This document shows positions 44,987-54,196 of a DNA stretch of 64,000 bases, piece after piece (the stretch's first letter is position 1; each line of letters opens with the position of its first letter). The position numbers and the translations under genes are program-made. Location of the stretch: assembly GCF_029395435.1 (NCBI RefSeq), contig NZ_CP113915.1, positions 124,001-188,000 on the forward strand, read 5' to 3'. The stretch comes from Bifidobacterium sp. ESL0790. GTDB lineage: Bacteria > Actinomycetota > Actinomycetes > Actinomycetales > Bifidobacteriaceae. The notes under the pieces are model-generated. The model had not been told where the DNA came from and made no database searches. It saw nothing but the letters and a program-made list of their open reading frames with translations.

Positions 44987-46258
44987 ATGCAGCGTGTGTT
45001 TCATAAGCTCGCGGCCGCCCTCATCGCTCCACTGGTGCTGTTGACGGGCTTGACGTTGGGGCAGGGAACCGCCTCGGCGGCCGGTGGGTGCAATGTAGGT
45101 TCCAGCACGATAGCCCAATGCTTCCCTGACCCGGTGCTGGCCAAGGCCGTCGCCGATAAGAACGGCGTTCAAGTCGGCAGCACATTCACGCAAGGAATCA
45201 TCGACGCGACGACTTCGCTCAGTCTGGACCCCATGGCGCAGGATTTCAAAGCGGTCAAGAACATCAACGGCATCGAGAAGCTCAGCAAAATCAATGACCT
45301 ATATATCAGGTCGACAAAGCTTACAAGCATAGCGCCACTCGCGCACTTCGCTTCATTTAGTTATTTGACGATTAAGGACAGCCCGAATGTCAAGGATTTC
45401 AGCCCGTTGCAACATCTCGTCCCGAGAGATTACAGTAATCTTGTTTTAAGGAACGATGGTATTGCTGACCTCAGCCAGCTTCCCGTTTTCAATGGTGCCG
45501 AGTACTGGAATGAGGTTGATCTTTCGTACAATGAAATTTCGGATGTGAGTTTGTTGCACAATGAGCATGTCGGATATCTGGATCTCTCATGGAACAAGAT
45601 TATTGACCTGAGCCCGATTGGTCAGCCTCAGACCATAACGGACCTTGAAGCAGCAGACCAGCACGTGGACGCCTCGTCGGTTTTTGCGCAGACGGGCAGC
45701 ATGCCGACCGCGAAGAACATCGATGGCTCCTTTATTGCGCCCATAAAGATTAGGCCAAGTTCCGGCAGCTATGATTCCACTACGGGTTTGGTGACGTGGG
45801 GTGACCTGAAGAATGTCGATAAGATTTCCTTCGTGTTCGAGACCATGGATCTTCCCGGATGCGATTCTGGTTGCAGCTTTTTCGGTGGAACCGTGACGGC
45901 GGATCTCAGAGGGGCAATCGAGACCGAGAGCCTCGAGCCCACGCCCAACAGCATTCCTCGCAGGCCCAGCCCGCCCTCACATATCACGCCGACGCGGCCG
46001 CCGTCCGTGCCGAGGCCTGTCTTCCCGGCCCCGCAGATTGACCGCGACCCGGGCATCGACCCCGCGCCGAACCCTCTAAGTGAGCCGACCCCGACGGTGC
46101 CGATCTCGTACACCAGGCGGCAGGTACGGGTGGTGCGTTCCGGTGGCATGTTGTCGGAGACCGGGGCCGCGGTAGCGACGGTGCTCGTCGCGGCTGCCGT
46201 GCTGGTGGTCATCGGCCTGTGCCTGGCGACGGTCAAGTTGAGACACGACCACCTATAG
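44987..46258 (+). CDS. Internalin-like LRR protein with LSETG-type end
   Basis: 423 residues. Signal peptide MQRVFHKLAA... ASAA; cap CNVGSSTIAQCFPDPVLAKAV; four or five LRRs (LSKINDLYIRSTKLTSIAPLA; VDLSYNEISDVSLL); LRR-adjacent domain PSSGSYDSTTGLVTWGDL with a C-x-x-x-C pair; Pro-rich linker near 330-375. The C-terminus is LSETG, a hydrophobic helix and KLRHDHL, a variant sortase-like signal. The ATG at 44987 is chosen for its GGAAAGGGAAG site and signal peptide; an in-frame GTG at 44912 overlaps the upstream stop. It probably forms an operon with the DUF285 gene 67 bases upstream. Confidence 0.88.
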   Translation: MQRVFHKLAAALIAPLVLLTGLTLGQGTASAAGGCNVGSSTIAQCFPDPVLAKAVADKNGVQVGSTFTQGIIDATTSLSLDPMAQDFKAVKNINGIEKLSKINDLYIRSTKLTSIAPLAHFASFSYLTIKDSPNVKDFSPLQHLVPRDYSNLVLRNDGIADLSQLPVFNGAEYWNEVDLSYNEISDVSLLHNEHVGYLDLSWNKIIDLSPIGQPQTITDLEAADQHVDASSVFAQTGSMPTAKNIDGSFIAPIKIRPSSGSYDSTTGLVTWGDLKNVDKISFVFETMDLPGCDSGCSFFGGTVTADLRGAIETESLEPTPNSIPRRPSPPSHITPTRPPSVPRPVFPAPQIDRDPGIDPAPNPLSEPTPTVPISYTRRQVRVVRSGGMLSETGAAVATVLVAAAVLVVIGLCLATVKLRHDHL

Positions 46259-46307
46259 TGCGAAGTGACTAGAACTATGGCCTGATAAGCGACCATAGTT
46301 AGCGACG

Positions 46308-46357
46308 CGGCCAAAATCGGAAGCGGATTCATTCCCCTCTCCGATTTTGGCCGTGTT
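46308..46357 (+). terminator. Terminator after the DUF285-LRR operon
   Basis: CGGCCAAAATCGGA (46308-46321) pairs perfectly with TCCGATTTTGGCCG (46340-46353), followed by TGTTTTC. A smaller hairpin ACTATGG/CCATAGT precedes it at 46274-46299. Confidence 0.85.
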
Positions 46358-46430
46358 TTCATATCGGAGTTCCGCGCCAATTTTGGCGGCGACCGGTAAT
46401 TAGACAAATGGTTATTGGTTCATATATCAA

Positions 46431-46576
46431 AGCGCAATTTAGCGCAATTCGATATCGCAAAGCGCAACAAACTTTTGTGATGGAAGTCACTTTCCCAATT
46501 CTGTCGAATTGATGAATGTCCAGTATTTGCAATCGTTTGAAGCAAAAATCCCTCTCCAGTACTACATCAAACGATT
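46431..46576. promoter_or_regulatory. Repeats and inverted repeat upstream of the LAQTG LRR gene
   Basis: AGCGCAA occurs at 46431, 46441 and 46461. AATCGTTTGA (46531-46540) and its exact complement TCAAACGATT (46567-46576) form an inverted pair 26 bases apart. The CGTTTGA/TCAAACG core is the same as in the operator-like cluster at 40.67 kb, suggesting shared control. Confidence 0.5.
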
Positions 46577-46675
46577 ATTCTCCGCGTTATGGTGGTAAAA
46601 CCCGTTCGCAAGTGCAGTCAGTCGTAACGGATAGCGGTGCGAAATGAGTCGCGTCGCTGATGGATGAGGAGAGAA

Positions 46676-48943
46676 ATGAAGAACAACGGAACAACATGGC
46701 GCATGAAGGCGGTGGTGGTCTCCGTGGCCATGGCGCTTTCGATGGGCGTCGGAACGGCCAATGCGGAGAGCCTTTCTCCTAGTCAGAAGAATGAACCCGT
46801 CGCGGTATCGCAATCCGTGGAATCTCCGGATCCCTCGAAAACGGCTGCGGTTTCCAATCCCAACCCGGCTGGTGATGCCAACCAACAGACCGAAGGCCAA
46901 AGTGGCGAAGCCAAAGGCGGTTCGTCGCAAGGTGCCGATAGCTCGCAATCGACTAAAAACGTTCAACGCGAAGGCACAAGCCAAGATTCCACCGCGACCA
47001 AAAGCGCCGTCGGAGCGCAGGATTCCAGCGCCGCCGGCCAGAGCAACTGCGTCATCGGTCAGAGCACGGTGGAGGATTGCTTCCCGGATCACGCGTTGAT
47101 GCAGAGCGTGATGAGAGCGGGGTATGCCTTCGACGACAGTGTGTTCGACGAGACGGTGATTGAGAACGTCGATCGTGCCGGCCTGGACTGGGATGGCTCG
47201 CATGCGGAGAAGATGACAAGCCTGGAAGGCATTCAGAATTTCCCGAACCTGTCTTATCTCGATATGCCGAACAATAACATCTCCGACCTGAGCCCGTTGA
47301 GGGGTATGCGGATTGGCCAGATTGACCTGACGCACAACAGGATTGTTGACGCCTCGCCGTTGTGGACGGTTCACTACATCGAGAACCAGACGCCGGGCAC
47401 CTGGACGGTGAACGTGTCGCAGAACCACATCTCGGATTTGACGGGTATCAGCCAGACGGAGAATCTGTTTGGCCTGAACCTGCAGAACAACGACCTGACC
47501 AACATCGAGCCCCTGCGGGGCGCGCCAAGCTTGTATCAGGTGTCGCTTTCCTTCAACGACATCACGGACTTCTCGCCTCTGTGGCCGGACACCAGCATCA
47601 CGGTGTTGGCCGTCAACGACAATCCGCACCTGACCAGCCTCAAGGGCATCACGGCTTTGCGGAACCTGGAGCATCTGGACATCATGTGTGGCTACTACAC
47701 GAGCGTCGCCACCGGCCTACCAGGGCCCAACGGCAAACTGGCGAGCCTGAAGGACATCGTTGGTCTTCCGGCGCTGCGAGAGCTGGACTTCAGCGGCAAC
47801 CCGATCACCGATCTCACGCCGCTCGAGGGCATGAACAGCATCGTGAAGCTCGACGGCAACTCGTGTGGCATCGACGACCTCACGCCGTTGAAGCAGATGA
47901 AGGGCCTCACCTATGTCAGGTTCATGGAGGAGCGGATCAACCATCCGACGGTCACCGCGAAGCGTGGAACGGTGAGCGTGAAGTCGGTCAAGGGCGTGGA
48001 CGGCAACTATCTCCGTCCCGCGAATACTCCGGGTCTCAGCTATTCCGAGAAGCCTGACGTGCATTACTGGATGATTGCAGGCGGCGACAATCTACCCCCT
48101 GTCAAATTCCCGCTGAACCAATACAACACCTCGAAACTCAACCCCGACCAGATACAGACGACCGTCGTGGGCATGGTTGGCCCGAAGCCTATTCTCCCAG
48201 GCGAAAGTGGCAATAACGGCAATAACGTCAATATTGCAAAGGCGCAGGTGGGTGTACAGGATGACAGTACCGCTTCGCCGGCGCCCAGCACCCAAGCCGG
48301 CTCGTCGTCCTCGTCGGGTCCATCGGACGGAAGCTATGATGCCACGACCGGCACCGCCACATGGACGGGGATTCAGCGTTCTGGCACGGCGTCGCTCTCG
48401 TTCGGGCAGTATCTTCCTCCGGTCAACCCGGGTAACGTCAATGCCAGCGAGATCGAATACAGCGGTATCGTCAGCCAGCCGTTCGTCATCGCGCAGGGTG
48501 TGGAAGATGTCACCTTCGATTCGCGCGGTGGCTCGACGGTCCCTCCGCAGGAGGTCAATGATGGCGACCTGGCTTCGAAGCCTGGCGATCCGACCAAGGC
48601 GGGGATGGACTTCAAGGGTTGGTCCACGGTGGCTGATGACACGTTGCGCGCGGACGGCACTCCTGTGCATGCCTACGATTTCAGCCTGCCGGTGACCACG
48701 AGCTTCACGCTGTACGCGCAGTGGGCGCCGCATGCCGGGCCTGAACCTGGGACTCCTTCGCAGGGTGGCTCGGCTCCGGCCAACTCAAACGGTTCCGGCA
48801 CGTTGGCGCAGACCGGCATCGCCGGTGGCCTTATCTGGGCGGCTTTGTTCCTTGCTGTTGCGATGGCGGGTGCCGCGGTCTGGCTTCAGCGCCGTAAGCG
48901 CGCGAATGGCTCGGATGGCATGGACGTGGCCGACGCCGAGTGA
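46676..48943 (+). CDS. LAQTG-anchored internalin-like LRR protein
   Basis: 755 residues. Signal peptide to about 31; Gln/Ser/Lys linker to about 120; cap CVIGQSTVEDCFPDHALM; about nine LRRs (LSYLDMPNNNISDLSPL; LRELDFSGNPITDLTPL); LRR-adjacent SDGSYDATTGTATWTGI; an InlB-B/Flg_new domain (VTFDSRGGSTVPPQEV ... FKGWSTVADD ... LYAQWAPH). The end is LAQTG, a hydrophobic helix and RRKR. This is the full domain order of a cell-wall internalin. The ATG at 46676 follows GAGGAGAGA. Confidence 0.92.
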   Translation: MKNNGTTWRMKAVVVSVAMALSMGVGTANAESLSPSQKNEPVAVSQSVESPDPSKTAAVSNPNPAGDANQQTEGQSGEAKGGSSQGADSSQSTKNVQREGTSQDSTATKSAVGAQDSSAAGQSNCVIGQSTVEDCFPDHALMQSVMRAGYAFDDSVFDETVIENVDRAGLDWDGSHAEKMTSLEGIQNFPNLSYLDMPNNNISDLSPLRGMRIGQIDLTHNRIVDASPLWTVHYIENQTPGTWTVNVSQNHISDLTGISQTENLFGLNLQNNDLTNIEPLRGAPSLYQVSLSFNDITDFSPLWPDTSITVLAVNDNPHLTSLKGITALRNLEHLDIMCGYYTSVATGLPGPNGKLASLKDIVGLPALRELDFSGNPITDLTPLEGMNSIVKLDGNSCGIDDLTPLKQMKGLTYVRFMEERINHPTVTAKRGTVSVKSVKGVDGNYLRPANTPGLSYSEKPDVHYWMIAGGDNLPPVKFPLNQYNTSKLNPDQIQTTVVGMVGPKPILPGESGNNGNNVNIAKAQVGVQDDSTASPAPSTQAGSSSSSGPSDGSYDATTGTATWTGIQRSGTASLSFGQYLPPVNPGNVNASEIEYSGIVSQPFVIAQGVEDVTFDSRGGSTVPPQEVNDGDLASKPGDPTKAGMDFKGWSTVADDTLRADGTPVHAYDFSLPVTTSFTLYAQWAPHAGPEPGTPSQGGSAPANSNGSGTLAQTGIAGGLIWAALFLAVAMAGAAVWLQRRKRANGSDGMDVADAE

Positions 48944-49035
48944 CAGCACGGGAGCGTTCAGTCCATTGGTTCAGTAGTTGAATAGCTGGATAGCTGAACG
49001 CATACCGCCGAGCAGATAATCGAATTGAGATGAGG

Positions 49036-49102
49036 AACGGACGCGAGACCTGAAGATGGCCACGCGTCCGTTCTTATCTCTTCCTTATCTCTTCCTTATC
49101 TC
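49036..49102 (+). terminator. Terminator after the LAQTG gene with an 11-bp repeat tail
   Basis: AACGGACGCG (49036-49045) pairs perfectly with CGCGTCCGTT (49063-49072). It is followed by nearly three copies of TTCCTTATCTC, two exact at 49081-49091 and 49092-49102, giving a pyrimidine-rich tail. Confidence 0.75.
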
Positions 49103-49133
49103 TCCAACTCGTCTGCAAGGCGACAAACAAAGA

Positions 49134-49172
49134 ATTTGGGGCTGCGACCTATTGCTGGCCACAGCCCCAAAT
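49134..49172 (-). terminator. Terminator of the large DUF285 gene on the - strand
   Basis: ATTTGGGGCTG (49134-49144) pairs with CAGCCCCAAAT (49162-49172). On the - strand it is followed by TCTTTGTTTG. Confidence 0.75.
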
Positions 49173-49186
49173 CGAGGTTACTGATT

Positions 49187-49263
49187 ACCTATCAATCACC
49201 TATCAATCACCTATCAATCACCTATCAATCACCTATCAATCACCTATCAATCACCTATCGATC
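49187..49263. repeat. Seven tandem 11-bp repeats abutting a stop codon
   Basis: ACCTATCAATC repeats at 49187, 49198, 49209, 49220, 49231 and 49242, with a variant ACCTATCGATC at 49253-49263. On the - strand the array is GATTGATAGGT and begins within the stop codon of the DUF285 gene (stop at 49262-49264). Each unit carries TGA and TAG. Confidence 0.95.
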
Positions 49264-52200
49264 ACACGGTGACTTCCATCGCACGATGATGGGAGATGAT
49301 GAAGTTGTTGCGCTTTGTGACGGCGATGAACACCAGGAACATCATGAGCAACAGGGCAATCATCGCCATCAGGGCCTGAATCGGGGAGCTTGATCGCGAG
49401 GTCGTGGTGACGGCGGCTTCCTGCCCGACGCAGACGAACGCTGCCGGGGTGGTGGTGCCTTCCAGATAGCTGACGGGCTGGCACTTGCGGTTGGAGTTCC
49501 GCTTGTTCCCCGTGACCGTCTGGGGTGCGCCAAAGGCGTGGTCGTTGCCGCCAATCGTCGGAGCCGGTTGCCCGATCGCCGCCGGAGCCGAGGCGGGAAG
49601 CTGCTGTGCCGGGCTTTGGGGCGTGGGGGTCGAAGGAGTTCCCTGAGTCGTGGGCGTCGTGGGGGTCGAGGGAATCGAAGGCGTCACAGGAGGTATCGGG
49701 GTAGCGGGGACCAGCGGCGTGGTCTTGCGTGCCCAAGCCTCATAGAAGGTGAGGTCCTCGGGCACGATGTCGGGGTTGACCCCGGCCTTCTGGAGTTTAC
49801 CGCTGCCGTCCGCGTTGGACGACCATCCCCGGAACTTGTAGTTGCCAGCGGACGCGCCTTTGAGCTCGAACGTGTCGCCGTCGGGCAGGGTGAAGGAATT
49901 GCCGTTGAGGCGGAGCGTGGAGACTGGCTCGATCGGGTTGCCGTCGGTGTCGAACGCGGGGGTGTACACCTTGATTACTTTGGCGGGGGCCGTCTGCTCG
50001 GTCTCGCCCTTGACCGACGTGCCGACGGGCAGCGGCGACTGCGGCTTCAGGGTCACCGTGCGGTCCCTGAGCCACACGTAGGTGCCGGTGGCGCTTGGGT
50101 CAGAGCTGCGGGTGCGGCCGGCCAACGCGGCGTTGTCGTAGGCAGTGGTCTCGTCGATGTCTTGCGCGGAAGGAGCGCCCGGTGCTGGTGTCGCCAGCTG
50201 CACCCACTGACCCTGGTAAGGTGTTTCACCATAGGGGGTGCTGTTGAAGGCCGCGTCTTGAAGAGCGGTGTTGGCGCCAACGGTCAATTGCTCCAGACTG
50301 GGGTCGAGCATGCTTTCCATGCTGTGGGCATTACGGGTATCGAACTTACTGATGTCAAGGTTCTTCAACTGGGTGTCGCCCAGGAACATACTACCCATGT
50401 CCTGCACGTTGCTGGTGTTGAACTTGTCGCCGAAGTTCATGTATACCGTCTTTGCGCAGTATTGGAACATGCCATTCATATTGGTGACGTGGCTGGTGTC
50501 GAAGTTGCTGCCAAGATTGATATACGGCATGTTGAGGCCCCAGAACATCCTATACATGCTGGTGACTTTGCTGGTGTTGAACTTGCTGCCGAGTTCGAGC
50601 CTTGGCAGGCTGGAACAGTTCGCGAACATCCAGCGCATATCCTGCACGTTGCTGGTGTCGAATTGATCGCCGAGATTGAGGGTGAGCAAACTGTTGCAGC
50701 CTTCGAACATGCCAAGCATGTCCCAGACGTGGCTGGTGTTGAACTTGTCGCCCAGCTTGATGTTGGTTGCGCCATTGCAATCACCAAACATGCGGTGCAT
50801 GTTGGTGACGCCGCCGGTGTCGAAATGATCGCCGAGATCGAGGGGATTGACACTACGGCAGTTCGCGAACATATAGCTCATGTCGCTGACGCGGCTGGTG
50901 TTGAACTTGTCGCCCAGTCGAATGGTTTTGGCGCAGTAGCAGTTGGCGAACATATAGCCCATGTCGCCGACGAAACCCGTGCCGACGTTGCTGGTGTCGA
51001 ATTCGTCGCCGAGGTCGATGGAACGCACGCTTTCGCACCCGGAAAACATGTGGTCCATGTTCTTTACCTTGCCGGTGTTGAAATTCTTACCGAGGTCAAG
51101 GCTGAGCAGACTTTTGCAATTCCCGAACATGCTGGACATGTCGGTGACGTTGCTGGTGTTGAACTTGTCACCTAGGTTCAGGCTGGCCAGGTGGCTGCTG
51201 ATGCGGCCATTGCTGTTCCAATCCGTATTGAACATGCTGCCCATGTAGATGACGTTGCTGGTGTCGAAGTGGTCGCCGAGGTCGAGGTTGGTCAATGCGG
51301 TGCAAGACTGGAACATGGCGAGCATGTTGGTGACGTTGCTGGTGTCGAAGTGGTCGCCGAGATCGAGGCTGGTCAATGCGGTGCAACCGTCGAACATGCT
51401 GCGCATGTTGGTGACCTTGCTGGTATCAAAATGATTGCCAAGCTTGAGGGTGGTCATTTTGCTGGTTCTCCAGCCGTTCCATTGGTGGTTGACGTTGAAC
51501 ATGTAGCTCATGTCGGTGACGTTGCTGGTGTCGAAGTGGTCGCCGAGGTCCAGGCTGGTCAGTCCCGTGCAGTTGGCGAACATATAGCTCATGCCGGTGA
51601 CCTTGCCGGTGTTGAATCCGCTCAAGTCAAGATTGGCGAGCACGTAGCAGTTCTTGAACATGCTGTACATGTATTTTGCGTTGCTGGTGTCGAAGCCAGT
51701 GCCGAAATTGATGCTCGTCAGCGCGTTGCAGTCTTCGAACATGGATCCCATGGCCGTTGCCTTGCTCGTGTTGAATCCACTGAGATCAAGGGTGGCCAGC
51801 CGTTCGCAGTCTTTGAACATAGCGCCTATGCTGGTGGCGTTGCGGGTGTCGAAGTTACCGCCGAATGTGATGCTGGTCAGATTCTTGCAGCCATTGAACA
51901 TGGAACCCATGTCCTTCACGTTGCCGGTGTCCCACGAGCTCAGGTCGAGGCCGGTGAGTCCTGTGCAGTAATAAAACATGTTGTACATGTTTTCCACGCT
52001 GCGGGTGTCGAGTTGGGAGGGGTCGAAGTTGGCGAGTTCGCTGCCTTCGAACATGCTGCTCATGTCGGTGACGTTGCTGGTGTTCCACGAGCTCAGGTCG
52101 AGACCGGTGAGTCCGCTGTTTTTGAACATGCTGCCCATGTTGGTGACGTTGCTGGTGTTCCATGGGCTCAGGTCGAGACCGGCGAGGTTGGAGCAGTAAT

Positions 52201-52753
52201 CGAACATGGAGCTCATGTTGGTGACGTGGCTGGTGTCCGTCAGGTTCAAGCCGGTGATGGATCCCAATCTGGTCAGATGTCTGAACAATCCGCTGGAATC
52301 GGCCGGCAACGTCGTGGTGCCGCCCGTGAATACGATCTGCGTGACCGGGCTGCTATAGGTGTCATCCTTGGCATTGCCCAATGCCTGCTGGAGTTTCGCC
52401 TTGTCGAGGGTGGCCCCCGAGCTTGGCGCGGTCACCGTGACGGTCGCGCCGTTCTCACTGGCGGTGATTTGCGCCTCGCCCGGTGCCGCGGGCTCTTCGT
52501 CTTGCACGCCAGGCTGCTGCTTGGTGGTATCGGATTTTGTCGTGTCGGCCTTGGGGGCCGGCGCCGCATCCTTGTCGCCCTGAGCCGCTTCGCCGCTTTG
52601 GACGCTCTCGTCGTGCGGTGCCTGCATCTGTGCCGACGTGCTGGTGTCCGAGGCCTGCGAGCGTTGGATATTTTCGGCGCTGGAGAGGGCAGGGACCGTG
52701 ATGACGGCCATGGTGGCCAAAACGCCTATCGCGATTTTCGTGCTTTTCTTCAT
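49262..52753 (-). CDS. Large DUF285 surface protein, Cys-type repeats, about 24 units
   Basis: 1163 residues. Signal peptide MKKSTKIAIG... LSSAE, an acidic/Gln linker to about 95, then about 24 DUF285 repeats to about 835, mostly of the form MFxxCxxLxxLDLGDHFDTSNVTDMSY. A Flg_new-like segment (YKFRGWSSNADGSG) and a Pro/Thr-rich stretch follow. The end is KCQPV ... FVCVGQE, a helix, TKRNNF and HHR, the same anchor as the twins at 30-36 kb. GGAAGAGC precedes the ATG. Near-identical repeats (DHFDTSNVTNM) make slippage or assembly collapse possible. Confidence 0.9.
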   Translation of the reverse strand: MKKSTKIAIGVLATMAVITVPALSSAENIQRSQASDTSTSAQMQAPHDESVQSGEAAQGDKDAAPAPKADTTKSDTTKQQPGVQDEEPAAPGEAQITASENGATVTVTAPSSGATLDKAKLQQALGNAKDDTYSSPVTQIVFTGGTTTLPADSSGLFRHLTRLGSITGLNLTDTSHVTNMSSMFDYCSNLAGLDLSPWNTSNVTNMGSMFKNSGLTGLDLSSWNTSNVTDMSSMFEGSELANFDPSQLDTRSVENMYNMFYYCTGLTGLDLSSWDTGNVKDMGSMFNGCKNLTSITFGGNFDTRNATSIGAMFKDCERLATLDLSGFNTSKATAMGSMFEDCNALTSINFGTGFDTSNAKYMYSMFKNCYVLANLDLSGFNTGKVTGMSYMFANCTGLTSLDLGDHFDTSNVTDMSYMFNVNHQWNGWRTSKMTTLKLGNHFDTSKVTNMRSMFDGCTALTSLDLGDHFDTSNVTNMLAMFQSCTALTNLDLGDHFDTSNVIYMGSMFNTDWNSNGRISSHLASLNLGDKFNTSNVTDMSSMFGNCKSLLSLDLGKNFNTGKVKNMDHMFSGCESVRSIDLGDEFDTSNVGTGFVGDMGYMFANCYCAKTIRLGDKFNTSRVSDMSYMFANCRSVNPLDLGDHFDTGGVTNMHRMFGDCNGATNIKLGDKFNTSHVWDMLGMFEGCNSLLTLNLGDQFDTSNVQDMRWMFANCSSLPRLELGSKFNTSKVTSMYRMFWGLNMPYINLGSNFDTSHVTNMNGMFQYCAKTVYMNFGDKFNTSNVQDMGSMFLGDTQLKNLDISKFDTRNAHSMESMLDPSLEQLTVGANTALQDAAFNSTPYGETPYQGQWVQLATPAPGAPSAQDIDETTAYDNAALAGRTRSSDPSATGTYVWLRDRTVTLKPQSPLPVGTSVKGETEQTAPAKVIKVYTPAFDTDGNPIEPVSTLRLNGNSFTLPDGDTFELKGASAGNYKFRGWSSNADGSGKLQKAGVNPDIVPEDLTFYEAWARKTTPLVPATPIPPVTPSIPSTPTTPTTQGTPSTPTPQSPAQQLPASAPAAIGQPAPTIGGNDHAFGAPQTVTGNKRNSNRKCQPVSYLEGTTTPAAFVCVGQEAAVTTTSRSSSPIQALMAMIALLLMMFLVFIAVTKRNNFIISHHRAMEVTV

Positions 52754-53082
52754 TGCTCTTCCGTTTTCTTCTTTTATTCTGTTATTCCGTACCACACCGG
52801 TTGCGATGGCCGTCGTCTTCAACGGTTGGGCGTCCAAAACCATCCGGTGATGTATTGCACTAGTCCTTTACTATACATAACAATGTATGACATTTCCATT
52901 TGTGTCAATAAATATTCACAATATAGAGAAATGATGAAAAAAGTTGTGTCTCATAACCAGATATTCGACAGCATTATTGTCATTACTGAATTACTGGGGT
53001 CGCCTTGCTAAGGCTGTGGGGCGAACGTGGGAGATGTCCTGTCAACTTCAATGGTGACGAGGCGAATCGCGACAAAATACGA
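52754..53082. other. Upstream region of the large DUF285 gene
   Basis: About 330 bases between divergent-facing features. TTGACA occurs on the - strand near 52902, as a possible -35 of the surface gene. No gene is supported. Confidence 0.4.
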
Positions 53083-53119
53083 AACAGGGGATGCGAACGG
53101 TAATGTCGCATCCCCTGTT
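53083..53119 (-). terminator. Terminator of nrdF
   Basis: AACAGGGGATGCGA (53083-53096) pairs perfectly with TCGCATCCCCTGTT (53106-53119), followed on the - strand by TCGTATTTTG. Confidence 0.85.
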
Positions 53120-53143
53120 ACAAGTTGGAACGAAAGCTGGGCG

Positions 53144-54196
53144 CTAGAAGTCCCAATCCTCGTCGTCGGTCGCCTCGGCGTTGCCGATGACGTAGGAGGA
53201 GCCGGAGCCGGAGAAGAAGTCGTGGTTCTCGTCGGCGGAGGGGGAGAGCGCGGCGATGATCTCGGGGCTCACCTTGGTCTCGGCGGCGCTGAACTTGGCC
53301 TCATAGCCGAGGTTCATCAGCGTCTTGTTGGCGTTGTAGCGCACGAACGCCTGCACGTCATCGATGAAGTCGAAGCCCTCGTAGACCTGGTCGGAATACT
53401 TGACCTCGAGGTCATAGAGCTGGTTCAAGAGGTCATCGGTGTACTTTTTGAGCATTTCCTGGTCGGCCTGCGTGCGGTGCTCAAGGTGGCGCTGGTACTT
53501 GTAACCGGAGTAGTAGCCGTGGATGGCCTTGTCGCGAAGGATGAGGCGGATCATGTCGGCGGTGTTCATCAGCTTGGCGCGGCTGGAAAAGTAGAGCGGC
53601 AGGTAGAAGCCCGCGTAGAGCAGGAGGCTGGAGAGCATCACGGCCGCGACCTTGCGCTTCAGCGGGTCGTCGGACTGGTACTGCTCCATGACGATGCGCA
53701 CGCGCTCCTGCACCAGGTCGTTGCCCACGGCCCAGCGGTAGGCTTCGTCGATCTGCTCGGAAGAGCAGAGGGTGGAGAAGATGGAGGAGTAGGAGCGGGC
53801 GTGCACCGACTGCATGAAGGCAATGTTGGTGTAGATGGCCTGCTCGTGCTCCGTGAGCGCGTCGGGAATCTGGACGAGCTCGCCGACGGTGGCCTGCTCG
53901 GTGTCAAGCGTGGTGAGGCCGGTGAAGACGCGCACGGTGGTCTGACGCTCGTGCTCGGTCATGCTCCTCCAGGAAGGAATATCGTTGGAGAGCGGCACCT
54001 TTTCGGGCAGCCAGAAGTTGGCGATGAGGCGGTTCCACACCTCGAGATCCTTGTCGTCCTGGATGTTGTTCCAGTTGACGGGGCGGATGCGCATGCTCTT
54101 CGGATCCGCGCCCTTCGCGAAGGCCGTCGACCACTGCGGGGGAGTGAGTGAATCCGCCATCATCTTGTCGTCGGCGAGTTTGACCTCGTTTGCCAT
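53144..54196 (-). CDS. nrdF: Ribonucleotide reductase small subunit, class Ie (QSK) type
   Basis: 350-residue R2 subunit that supplies the radical for NrdE and so deoxynucleotides. Fold and C-terminal DEDWDF peptide (binds R1) are those of NrdF. Of the six usual metal ligands, Asp98, His132 and His226 remain, but the three glutamates are replaced: Gln129 (FMQSVHARSYS), Ser189 (VMLSSLLLY) and Lys223 (LRDKAIHGYY). The radical tyrosine would be Tyr136. This Q/S/K set is what is known for metal-free DOPA-radical R2e proteins. The ATG at 54196 follows GGAAGGA. No nrdE, nrdI or nrdH adjoins it. Confidence 0.93.
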   Translation of the reverse strand: MANEVKLADDKMMADSLTPPQWSTAFAKGADPKSMRIRPVNWNNIQDDKDLEVWNRLIANFWLPEKVPLSNDIPSWRSMTEHERQTTVRVFTGLTTLDTEQATVGELVQIPDALTEHEQAIYTNIAFMQSVHARSYSSIFSTLCSSEQIDEAYRWAVGNDLVQERVRIVMEQYQSDDPLKRKVAAVMLSSLLLYAGFYLPLYFSSRAKLMNTADMIRLILRDKAIHGYYSGYKYQRHLEHRTQADQEMLKKYTDDLLNQLYDLEVKYSDQVYEGFDFIDDVQAFVRYNANKTLMNLGYEAKFSAAETKVSPEIIAALSPSADENHDFFSGSGSSYVIGNAEATDDEDWDF

